Below are positions 18,510-25,583 of a stretch of DNA of 36,548 nt, piece by piece. Where the stretch lies: positions 1 through 36,548 of the forward strand of contig NZ_JAUXYO010000261.1 in the NCBI RefSeq assembly GCF_030694325.1, read 5' to 3'. The position numbers and the translations under genes are program-made. The notes beneath the pieces were generated by a model, which did not search any database, was not told the DNA's origin, and worked only from the letters and a program-made list of their open reading frames with translations. This stretch comes from Allobosea sp. (lineage in GTDB: Bacteria; Pseudomonadota; Alphaproteobacteria; Rhizobiales; Beijerinckiaceae). Each line of letters starts with the position of its first letter. Positions within the stretch are counted from its first letter, which is position 1.

Positions 18510-19088
18510 ATGACGCAGGCGAACCGCGAGCCGGGCCCGGCTCCCGTCTACAGCGCCGCCGCGCGTCATCTGCATTGGGTCACCGCCACCGCGGTGCTGG
18601 CGATGATCCCCGCGGGCCTCGCCATGACCTATCGCGGCAACACGCTGAACATCTGGGACGGGCTGACCGACGCGATGTACAGTTCGCACAAGCTGCTCGG
18701 CTTCCTCGTGCTCTGGCTGGTCGCCGGGCGGCTGGCCTACCGCCTGCTCAAGGGCGCGCCGCCCGACGAGCCGACGCTGCTCTGGTGGCAGAAGGCGGGC
18801 TCGCATCTCGTCCACTGGCTGCTCTACGGGCTTCTGCTGATCGTGCCGCTGCTGGGCTGGCTCGGCATCTCGCTCTACCCGTCGCTGACGGTGTTCGGCC
18901 TGTTCAACCTGCCCGCCATCGCCGCGCCCAACCAGGATCTCGCCGGCCAGGTTCTGAACATCCATGGCACGCTTGCCCTCGCGATGGGGCTGCTCGTCTG
19001 CGCCCATATCGGCGCCGCGCTCTACCACCATCTGATCCGCAAGGACGGCGTGCTGCGTCGGATGCTGCCGGGTCTCAGGCAGCGCTAG
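18510..19088 (+). CDS. Cytochrome b561
   Basis: A 192-residue di-heme membrane protein of the bacterial b561 family. Four hydrophobic helices lie at about 25-43, 59-78, 94-118 and 148-172. Candidate heme ligands are in RHLHWVTA (helix 1), SSHKLLGF (helix 2), GSHLVHWLLYG (helix 3) and NIHGTLAL with AHIGAALYHHLI (helix 4). Such proteins move electrons between the quinone pool and periplasmic acceptors; bacterial members include superoxide:quinone oxidoreductase CybB. ATG 18510 has GGAGG seven bases upstream. It is transcribed divergently from ribA and converges on the methyltransferase gene, with only 8 bases between the stops. Confidence 0.88.
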   Translation: MTQANREPGPAPVYSAAARHLHWVTATAVLAMIPAGLAMTYRGNTLNIWDGLTDAMYSSHKLLGFLVLWLVAGRLAYRLLKGAPPDEPTLLWWQKAGSHLVHWLLYGLLLIVPLLGWLGISLYPSLTVFGLFNLPAIAAPNQDLAGQVLNIHGTLALAMGLLVCAHIGAALYHHLIRKDGVLRRMLPGLRQR

Positions 19089-19096
19089 CGCCCTTC

Positions 19097-19936
19097 TCAG
19101 ACAGGGCGCGCCCAGAGGTCGTGATGCCCGACGAGCGCCGTGGCCTCGGGTGTCTTGGCCGCCAGCCAATCGGCGACGGTGGCGGGATCGACCTGGCCGG
19201 TCTCCAGAACGGCGTCGGCGATGCCCTTGGCCAGCACCTGCGCCAGATTGCCGCTTCGCGCATCGACGCGCCAGGCGCTGTCGCCGATCGAAACCGCAAA
19301 GCCCGATTTCCGGAAGGCCTCCGCCATCACGTCCGTGGCCTCGGGGCCGGCTGCCGGTCCGAAGCCCTTGTCGCCGCGCTGATGGTGCTTGAATGCGGCC
19401 AGCATCCGCGCATCGGCGAGGTGGGGCGGCTGCCAGATCTCACGGCCGTCATAGGTCAGCACCGTGTAGAGCGGCAGGTTCAGGCTGGTCAGGCCGGCGA
19501 CGAAGCGTTCGAGCCAGCGCCGGGAGGTGAGGTCGAACAGCGCCGCGGCGGTGACGAGATCCGGCTGCCAGCCGAGGACCCATTCGAGATCGGTGTTGAG
19601 ATCGGCCTGGCGGGTGTCGACGGTGATCAGGTGGTCGCCCTTGGTCAAGACGAGTTCCTCGCCCTGCTCGCGGGCTTCGTCGGCCCAGCCAGAGAGCGTC
19701 TCGCGGGTGGCGGCGAGCAGACGCTGGTCGAGATCGACCAGCGTCCAGTGCTGGCGCGCGGGCAGGGCGGCATAGCTGCCGCGCAGGTTGGAGCCGGCGC
19801 CGCAGCCGAGATCGACGACCGTCAGCGAACTTCGGCCGGCGAAATGCGCGCCTACGGCGGCCAGAACCTGCGGATTGCGGGCGGCATGATCGGCCGGCTC
19901 GCGCAGGCCCAGCCATTCGGGAGAAAATCCGGCCAT
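19097..19936 (-). CDS. SAM-dependent class I methyltransferase, last gene of the pterin-like operon
   Basis: A 279-residue protein with SAM motif I VVDLGCGAGSNLRGSY (about 40-55), an acidic strand-2 end in WTLVDLDQRLL and a DLVTAAALFDLTS motif near residue 130. Start ATG 19936 shares its A with the upstream glycosyltransferase stop (TGATG), so translation is coupled; a longer frame from 19969 was rejected. The substrate is unknown. Position suggests it methylates the product of the upstream glycosyltransferase or its acceptor. The motif set is a generic small-molecule methyltransferase type, with no sign of an rRNA or protein methyltransferase. Confidence 0.82.
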   Translation of the reverse strand: MAGFSPEWLGLREPADHAARNPQVLAAVGAHFAGRSSLTVVDLGCGAGSNLRGSYAALPARQHWTLVDLDQRLLAATRETLSGWADEAREQGEELVLTKGDHLITVDTRQADLNTDLEWVLGWQPDLVTAAALFDLTSRRWLERFVAGLTSLNLPLYTVLTYDGREIWQPPHLADARMLAAFKHHQRGDKGFGPAAGPEATDVMAEAFRKSGFAVSIGDSAWRVDARSGNLAQVLAKGIADAVLETGQVDPATVADWLAAKTPEATALVGHHDLWARPV

Positions 19937-21000
19937 CAGCCCCCCTTTTGCCCCCAGCCGGGCAGACATACGCCAGCGACGATCGCCGCCGTGTCGCGCC
20001 AGCGTGGCAGGACCTCGGCGGCGGCCCAGGCCGCATCGGCCATCGCCCGGCGCCGAGCCGGCGCATCAATCAGGCTTGCCATCGCCTTGGCAAGTGCCGC
20101 GGCGTCGCCGGGCGCGACTTTCAGTGCAGCGTCGTCGGGCGCGGTTTCGGCGGCCGCGCCGCCGGTGGTGCAGACGATCGGCAGGCCGCGGGCCAGCGCC
20201 TCGGTCAGGACCATGCCGTAGCCTTCGAAGAGCGAAGGCATCACGAAGAGATCGGCGCTGGCATAAGCCTCGGCGAGCGCCGCATCGCCGATCGCGCCGG
20301 CCAGGCGGATGCGCGCGCTCAACCCCGCGGCCTCGATCTGCGCGACGAGGGCGGCGACCGTGTCGATCGCGCGGTCGGTGGCTCCGACGATGGTGAGGCG
20401 CCAGTCGCGGTCGGAGAGCCCCGCCAGCGCCGTGACCAGGACGTCATAGCCCTTGCGCGGCACGACAGCGCCGACGGCCAGGAGGTGCAGGGGCTCGCCG
20501 GCAGACGAGCCTGAGGCCCGCGGGGCGGCATCGACGCCCGGCGAGGCGACCGTGATACGTTCGGCCGGGACCCCGAAATCGGCGGCGAGAAGCCGCTTCA
20601 TCGCCGGGCTGGGCGTCACCACCGCACGGGCATAGCGCAGCGCCGCCGCCTCGCGGGCGAGCAGAGCCCTGGCTGTCTCCGGCGCTAGGCCCGTCTCGAG
20701 CCCGAGCGGGTGATGGACCAACGCGACGACGCGCCCGGCCAGCCCGGCCGCGATGCCTTCCGGAAAGGCGCCGTAGGCGAGGCCGTCGATCAGCAGCGTG
20801 TCGTCATAGGGTCGCTGCAAGAGGGCCCGACCGGTCAGGTGAAGGTCGCCCTCGGTCGGAAAGGGGAACGAGCCAGGAAGGGCGATGTGCTCCGCCGGCA
20901 CGCCCATCGCGTGCCATTCCGCCAGCAGCCGCCGGTCATAGGCGTAGCCGCCGGTCGGCAGCTCGATGTCGCCGGGGATGGCGAAGGCGATCCCGCTCAC
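19936..21000 (-). CDS. GT4-family glycosyltransferase
   Basis: A 354-residue retaining glycosyltransferase of GT-B fold. The N-terminal domain starts IAFAIPGDIELPTGGYAYD, with the Gly-rich acceptor-side loop usual in GT4; the C-terminal domain has LLAVGAVVPRKGYDVLV and the EX7E region LFEGYGMVLTEALARG that binds the nucleotide sugar. It is soluble, without membrane helices. The start is GTG 21000, overlapping the stop of the preceding pterin-synthase-like gene (GTGA), and its stop overlaps the next gene. In this operon it could glycosylate a small molecule, as pterin glycosyltransferases do in cyanobacteria, or act on a polysaccharide; the first is favoured only by context. Confidence 0.87.
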   Translation of the reverse strand: MSGIAFAIPGDIELPTGGYAYDRRLLAEWHAMGVPAEHIALPGSFPFPTEGDLHLTGRALLQRPYDDTLLIDGLAYGAFPEGIAAGLAGRVVALVHHPLGLETGLAPETARALLAREAAALRYARAVVTPSPAMKRLLAADFGVPAERITVASPGVDAAPRASGSSAGEPLHLLAVGAVVPRKGYDVLVTALAGLSDRDWRLTIVGATDRAIDTVAALVAQIEAAGLSARIRLAGAIGDAALAEAYASADLFVMPSLFEGYGMVLTEALARGLPIVCTTGGAAAETAPDDAALKVAPGDAAALAKAMASLIDAPARRRAMADAAWAAAEVLPRWRDTAAIVAGVCLPGWGQKGG

Positions 21001-21398
21001 GCGAGCGCGCCCTCGTAGGTGGCGCGGGCGAGGTCGGTCTCGTGCAGGGTGACGCGGATCCGGGAGAGCCCAGCGCCATCCTGCCCGAGGGCGCCGGATT
21101 TCGCCGCTTCTGCCATCGCGTCGAAGATATGCTTGCAGAGGAATTCGGTGGTCGTCAGCACGCCGGAAAATTGCGGCAGCGTGTCGAGGTTTTGGTAGTT
21201 CAGCGGCTTCAGCGTCTTGTTCAGCACATCGAGCGCGGCACCGATATCGACCACGACGTTCTGCTTCGTCAGCGTCTCCCGGAAGAAGGCGACGTCGACC
21301 ACGAAGGTCGCGCCATGCATGTTTTGGGCAGGACCGAAGAAGGAATCGGGCAGGGAATGGCCGATCATGATGCGGTCGCGGACTTCGACGGAAAACAT
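20997..21398 (-). CDS. 6-pyruvoyltetrahydropterin synthase / QueD-fold protein lacking canonical catalytic residues
   Basis: A 133-residue protein with the T-fold pattern of PTPS/QueD: IGHSL for the first zinc His, MHGATFVVDV at the second, NVVVDIGAALDVLN where the family has a G-x-V-x-D-F strand, TTTEFLCKHIF for the substrate helix, and VTLHETDLARATY with the pterin-anchoring Glu. The third zinc His of the usual HGH is Ala, the catalytic Cys four residues before HGH is Ala, and the Asp-His pair of the LDHxxLN region is Asn-Tyr. It therefore probably does not carry out the normal PTPS or QueD reaction. ATG 21398 has GAAGGA six bases upstream; it overlaps the glycosyltransferase start. Confidence 0.83.
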   Translation of the reverse strand: MFSVEVRDRIMIGHSLPDSFFGPAQNMHGATFVVDVAFFRETLTKQNVVVDIGAALDVLNKTLKPLNYQNLDTLPQFSGVLTTTEFLCKHIFDAMAEAAKSGALGQDGAGLSRIRVTLHETDLARATYEGALA

Positions 21399-21429
21399 GG
21401 ATGATCCTTCGTTCTGTTGGGGCTCGTGG

Positions 21430-21882
21430 TCAGGCCGCCCGAGGGCGCTGGCCGAGCGACTGCGAGAAACGCAGCAGGTAGCCGTCCGGGTCCTGAACCA
21501 GAAACTGATGGACGCCGGTCTCTTCGGATTCGCTGATCCGGTACCAGCGTTCCTCGGGGCCGAAAAAGAGCGGCCAGGACGCCTGCTGTAACGACGTCAG
21601 CAGGGCGCTGACGTCACGGACCATAATTTCGAAATTGATGCCACGGCCATAGGGCTTTTCGCGCGGACCCGTGTCCCAGCTGCGCTCGGTCGGTCCGGTC
21701 TCGTATTCCTCCAGCATGAACTCGATGCCCTCGCGCTCGATCGCCGCAAAGCCCTGCTCGGGGCGGTCGTAGAGCACACGGAAGCCCAGCAGGTCGCACC
21801 AGAAGGCGAGGCTCGCGGGCATCGCGGTGATGTAGAGTTCCGGCACCAGGGCAGGGCGCGGATATGTCCGAGGCGGTGTCAT
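21430..21882 (-). CDS. VOC-fold (glyoxalase / bleomycin-resistance-like) protein
   Basis: A 150-residue protein with two beta-alpha-beta-beta-beta repeats of the vicinal oxygen chelate fold. The N-terminal half has LVPELYITAMPASLAFWCDLLGF-type sequence with GFRVLYDRPEQGFAAIE; the C-terminal half has GINFEIMVRDVSALL and HQFLVQDPDGYLLRFSQSL, where the HQF His and the late Arg-Phe replace usual metal-ligand positions. Members include glyoxalases, dioxygenases, epimerases and binding proteins, so activity is not predictable. ATG 21882 overlaps the stop of the MDR gene (ATGA); the next gene starts 31 bases on. It is therefore the second gene of the operon and may act on the pathway intermediate or be a hitch-hiker. 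Confidence 0.8.
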   Translation of the reverse strand: MTPPRTYPRPALVPELYITAMPASLAFWCDLLGFRVLYDRPEQGFAAIEREGIEFMLEEYETGPTERSWDTGPREKPYGRGINFEIMVRDVSALLTSLQQASWPLFFGPEERWYRISESEETGVHQFLVQDPDGYLLRFSQSLGQRPRAA

Positions 21883-22913
21883 GGGCCCGCTTCATAGCAG
21901 ATGGCGGCCGTCAAACCATGCCAGGAGGGATCCAGCACCGCAGGCAGGCGGGCCGGCGCCTTGGCGAATGGGATATCCTCGCTGATCAGGGCGTCGAGTC
22001 TGTCATCGGCGAGCAGCGCCATGGCGGCGGCGGCGCGGCGGGCATAGTCCCAGCGCGGGCGCCGCGACGGGGCGATGCCACCGACCTGGGTGGAGACGAG
22101 CTGCAGCCGGCTGGCGTGGAAGGCGCCGCCGAGCGGGGCCGGCACCGTGCCCTCGCCATACCAGCTCAGCTCGACGATACGGGCCTCGTAACCCGCCGCC
22201 GCGACGGCGGTGGCGAGGCCGGCGGGCGAGGCGCTGGCGTGGAAGACGAGATCGGCCCCCGTTGGTGCCTCCGCCGGCATGGCGAAGCCGAAGCCGAGCC
22301 TCTTTGCCAGGTCGGCGCGGGCCGGCGCGACATCGACCAGCGTGACCTCCGCTCCGGGCAGGCGCGCGGCGAGCCAGGCCACGAGCAGGCCAAGAACGCC
22401 GCCGCCGACCACGACGATGCGGTCGGCCGGGCCCGAGCCGGCATCCCAATGGGCGTTCAGTGCGGTCTCCATATTGGCGGCGAGGATGGCGCGGCGGGCC
22501 GGCACCTGCGGCGGGACCGGCGTCAGTCGGTCGGCCGGCGCGACGAAGCGGTCCTGATGCGGATGCAGGCAGAAGACGGTCTGGCCGAGCCTGTCGGCGG
22601 GGCCCGCCTGCACCACGCCGACGGCGCAGTAGCCGTATTTCACGGGAAATGGAAAATCGCCCCGCTGGAAGGGCGCCCGCATGCGCTCATACTCGCCCTC
22701 GGGGACGCGACCTTCGCAGACGAGGCGCTCGGTTCCGCGGCTGATGCCGCTCCACACCGTACGGACGAGGCAGTCGCCCTCGGAGAGCGGCGGCAGCGCC
22801 TCGGCGTTCAGGGCGCATTCACGCGGGCTCACATACCAGAGGGCCGTCGCCTGGGCGCTTGCACTGGACGGAAATGCCGGCTTTAGCTCCCCGGCCTTGT
22901 CGTTCGGCGCCAT
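21879..22913 (-). CDS. MDR-superfamily dehydrogenase-like protein without the usual catalytic zinc ligands
   Basis: A 344-residue medium-chain dehydrogenase/reductase. The N-terminal GroES-like domain has TVWSGISRGTERLV where catalytic-zinc enzymes have GVCHSD, and VKYGYCAVGVV where they have GHE, so the Cys and His-Glu ligands are missing. The Rossmann domain has IVVVGGGVLGLLVAWLAA and VTLVDVAPARADLA for NAD(P). The SGISxGTE pattern recalls BchC-type dehydrogenases. ATG 22913 was chosen for the GGGGAGG seven bases upstream; the open frame to 23435 overlaps opgH and is rejected. First gene of a five-gene unit, divergent from opgH with only about 52-67 bases between starts. Confidence 0.82.
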   Translation of the reverse strand: MAPNDKAGELKPAFPSSASAQATALWYVSPRECALNAEALPPLSEGDCLVRTVWSGISRGTERLVCEGRVPEGEYERMRAPFQRGDFPFPVKYGYCAVGVVQAGPADRLGQTVFCLHPHQDRFVAPADRLTPVPPQVPARRAILAANMETALNAHWDAGSGPADRIVVVGGGVLGLLVAWLAARLPGAEVTLVDVAPARADLAKRLGFGFAMPAEAPTGADLVFHASASPAGLATAVAAAGYEARIVELSWYGEGTVPAPLGGAFHASRLQLVSTQVGGIAPSRRPRWDYARRAAAAMALLADDRLDALISEDIPFAKAPARLPAVLDPSWHGLTAAICYEAGP

Positions 22914-22980
22914 GTCCCTGCCTCCCCGCCCGCTCTGCCCCACCCGCCTCGCCTCGATCGACCGCATGACAGAGACAGCC

Positions 22981-24816
22981 ATGAACGAGCGTCCCGCTCC
23001 GACCACGTTCCAGCCGGCGACGCAAGGTCTCACCATCCCGCCTCTACCGCTGCCATTGGCCGGCACCACGCCGGCCGGGCTGCAGGACAAGGCGATGCTG
23101 TCGCGCCGGCGCTGGCTCGTGCTGTGCCTCAACCTTGCGACGCTGGCGGCGCTGCTCTCGGGGCTGGCGCACGTCCTCGGCGCCGGCGGCTGGAGCTGGG
23201 CCGACCGCGCCATCTTCGTCGCTTTCCTGTTCGGCGCACCCTGGACGGTGCTCGGCTTCTGGAACGCCGTGCTCGGCTTCTGGCTGCTGCATGGCGTCAA
23301 GGACGGGCTCGAGCGGGTCGCGCCTTTCGCGGCCGCCGGCGATCTGCCGACACCGATCAACATTCGCACAGCCGTCCTGATGACGCTGCGCAACGAGGAC
23401 CCGGCGCGTGCCTTCGCGCGGCTGCACGTGGTCAAGCAGAGCCTGAACGCGACCGGCGAGGGCGGCTGGTACGATTATTTCGTGCTCTCCGACACCAATG
23501 ATCCCGATGTCGCCGCCGCCGAGGAAAGACTAGCCGCCGCCTGGCAGGCCGAGGCGGGCGAGGATTGCCGCATCATCTATCGCCGCCGCAGCGACAACAC
23601 CGGCTTCAAGGCCGGCAATGTCCGCGACTTCTGCGAGCGTTGGGGCGCCGATTACGAGCTCATGTTGCCGCTCGATGCCGACAGCGTAATGGCGGGCGAG
23701 GCGATCGTGAAGCTGACGCGGATGATGCAGACCTATCCGAAGCTCGGCATCCTGCAGAGCCTCGTCGTGGGCATGCCCAGCCAGTCGGCGTTCGCGCGCA
23801 TCTTCCAGTTCGGCATGCGGCAAGGCATGCGGCCCTACACGATGGGCTCCGCGTGGTGGATCGGCGATTGCGGGCCGTTCTGGGGTCACAATGCGCTGGT
23901 GCGCATCGCGCCTTTCCGCGATGGCTGCCATCTGCCGGTGCTGTCCGGGGGCGCGCCGCTGGGCGGCGCCGTGATGAGCCATGATCAGGTCGAGGCGACG
24001 CTGATGCGCCGCGCCGGCTACGAGGTCCGCGTGCTGCCGGTCGAGGGTGGCAGCTGGGAGGAAAACCCGCCCACCATGCTCGATTTCGCCAAGCGCGACC
24101 TGCGCTGGTGCCTCGGCAATCTGCAATATCTCAAGCTGATGGACATTCCGGGTCTACAGCCGATGAGCCGTTTCCAGCTGTTCTGGGCGATCCTGATGTT
24201 CCTGGGCCTGCCCGCCTGGACGCTGATGATCGCGCTGTTGCCTCTGAAGGTCGTCGAGGATCGCTGGCTCACGGATTATCCCGCCGGCCTCGCCGCCGGG
24301 CTCTATCTGCTGTTCCTGGGAATGTATCTCTCTCCCAAGCTCGCGGGCTTCGCGGACATCCTGCTGACTTCGGGCGGCGCCCGCAGCTATGGCGGACGGC
24401 TGCGCTTCGTGGCGTCGGCGGCGATCGAGGTGGTCTTCGCCTTCCTGCAGGGCGCGGTGTCGAGCTTCCGCACGACCCTGTTCATGATCGGGCTGCTGTT
24501 TGGCCGCTCGCGCATCGGCTGGGGCGGGCAGGCGCGCGACGCGCATGCGCTCTCGCTGGCGACGGCGTTCGCCGGGCTGTGGCCGCATCTCCTCTTCGCG
24601 GTCTATCTGTTCGGCACGCTGGCGGTGATCTCGCCTGCGGTGCTCCTCTGGTCGCTGCCGCTGACGGCGGGCTACCTGCTCGCCGTGCCCTTCGCGATGG
24701 CGACGGCGCTGCCCGCGCTCGGCGCCTGGTTCGCGCGGAAGGGGCTTTGCGGCATCCCGGAGGATTTCGACCCGCCGCCCGTGCTGCAGGCGATCCGTAC
24801 CGAGGCCCGCTCGTGA
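22981..24816 (+). CDS. opgH: Periplasmic glucan biosynthesis glucosyltransferase OpgH (MdoH)
   Basis: A 611-residue inner-membrane GT2 enzyme. Two N-terminal helices (about 40-62 and 72-103) precede the cytoplasmic catalytic domain, with MTLRNEDPARAF, the DADS metal site (about 230), the SHDQVEATLMRRAGYEVRVLP acceptor-site block and a KRDLRWCLGNLQY motif (about 370) equivalent to QxxRW. About five or six helices follow (about 398-590). OpgH polymerises beta-1,2-linked glucose from UDP-glucose and exports it to the periplasm. It is shorter than enteric OpgH. ATG 22966, five codons upstream, is an alternative start; neither has a good Shine-Dalgarno. No opgG follows; an overlapping FkbM gene does. 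Confidence 0.92.
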   Translation: MNERPAPTTFQPATQGLTIPPLPLPLAGTTPAGLQDKAMLSRRRWLVLCLNLATLAALLSGLAHVLGAGGWSWADRAIFVAFLFGAPWTVLGFWNAVLGFWLLHGVKDGLERVAPFAAAGDLPTPINIRTAVLMTLRNEDPARAFARLHVVKQSLNATGEGGWYDYFVLSDTNDPDVAAAEERLAAAWQAEAGEDCRIIYRRRSDNTGFKAGNVRDFCERWGADYELMLPLDADSVMAGEAIVKLTRMMQTYPKLGILQSLVVGMPSQSAFARIFQFGMRQGMRPYTMGSAWWIGDCGPFWGHNALVRIAPFRDGCHLPVLSGGAPLGGAVMSHDQVEATLMRRAGYEVRVLPVEGGSWEENPPTMLDFAKRDLRWCLGNLQYLKLMDIPGLQPMSRFQLFWAILMFLGLPAWTLMIALLPLKVVEDRWLTDYPAGLAAGLYLLFLGMYLSPKLAGFADILLTSGGARSYGGRLRFVASAAIEVVFAFLQGAVSSFRTTLFMIGLLFGRSRIGWGGQARDAHALSLATAFAGLWPHLLFAVYLFGTLAVISPAVLLWSLPLTAGYLLAVPFAMATALPALGAWFARKGLCGIPEDFDPPPVLQAIRTEARS

Positions 24817-25571
24817 AAGCGGCTCTCCACGCCCCCGGCACGGCGCGTGCCATCGGCCGGTCGCTGCGCGTCTATCACGGCGACAAGTCCCGCCACGGGG
24901 CGATGGATGCACTCTATGGTCGCTTCCTCAAGCCGGGTGATCTCGCCTTCGATATCGGGGCGCATGTCGGCGACCGGATCTCATGCTTTCGCCGGCTGGG
25001 TGCCCGCGTGGTCGCTCTGGAGCCGCAGCCAGGGCCGGCGCGCGCCTTGCGGCTGATCCATGGGCGCGATCCGCAGGTTACGCTGGTCGAGGCCGCCTGC
25101 GGCGATGCCGAGGGCGTCGTGCGGCTGCGCATCAACAGCGCCAACCCGACCGTCTCGACCGCGTCGGACGCCTTCGTCGGGGCGGCAAGGGGGGCGGAAG
25201 GCTGGCAGGAGCAGATCTGGGACCGCGAGGTCGAGGTCCGCAGCACCACGCTCGACGCGCTGATCGCCCGGTACGGCCTGCCCACCCTGCTCAAGATCGA
25301 CGTCGAGGGCTTCGAGGCGCATGTGCTGGCGGGGCTGACGCGACCCGTCCCGGTGATCTCCTTCGAGTTCACCACGATCCAGCGCGACGTCGCCGAGGCC
25401 TGCCTTGCCCTGCTGGAGACGCTCGGTCCCTACCGCTTCAACGTCGCGCTCGGCGAAACCCAGCAGTTCGAACTGGGCGCGTTCGCGAGCGCGGAGGCGA
25501 TGGGCTGTTATCTGCGGGATCTTCCCCATTCCGCCAATTCGGGCGATGTCTACGCCATCCTTCCGCACTGA
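24813..25571 (+). CDS. FkbM-family SAM methyltransferase
   Basis: A 252-residue protein with the FkbM pattern: LAFDIGAHVGDRISCFRRLGA (SAM motif I, about 45-65), VVALEPQPGPARAL for the acidic ribose-binding residue, the central TTLDALIARYG helix and LLKIDVEGFEAHVLAGL (about 165-181), which is diagnostic. FkbM enzymes O-methylate sugars, polyketides and other hydroxyl groups. The start is GTG 24813, sharing GTGA with the opgH stop, so the two are translationally coupled. That coupling suggests it methylates the periplasmic glucan or a precursor, which is inference. Confidence 0.87.
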   Translation: MKAALHAPGTARAIGRSLRVYHGDKSRHGAMDALYGRFLKPGDLAFDIGAHVGDRISCFRRLGARVVALEPQPGPARALRLIHGRDPQVTLVEAACGDAEGVVRLRINSANPTVSTASDAFVGAARGAEGWQEQIWDREVEVRSTTLDALIARYGLPTLLKIDVEGFEAHVLAGLTRPVPVISFEFTTIQRDVAEACLALLETLGPYRFNVALGETQQFELGAFASAEAMGCYLRDLPHSANSGDVYAILPH

Positions 25572-25583
25572 GACCCAATCACG

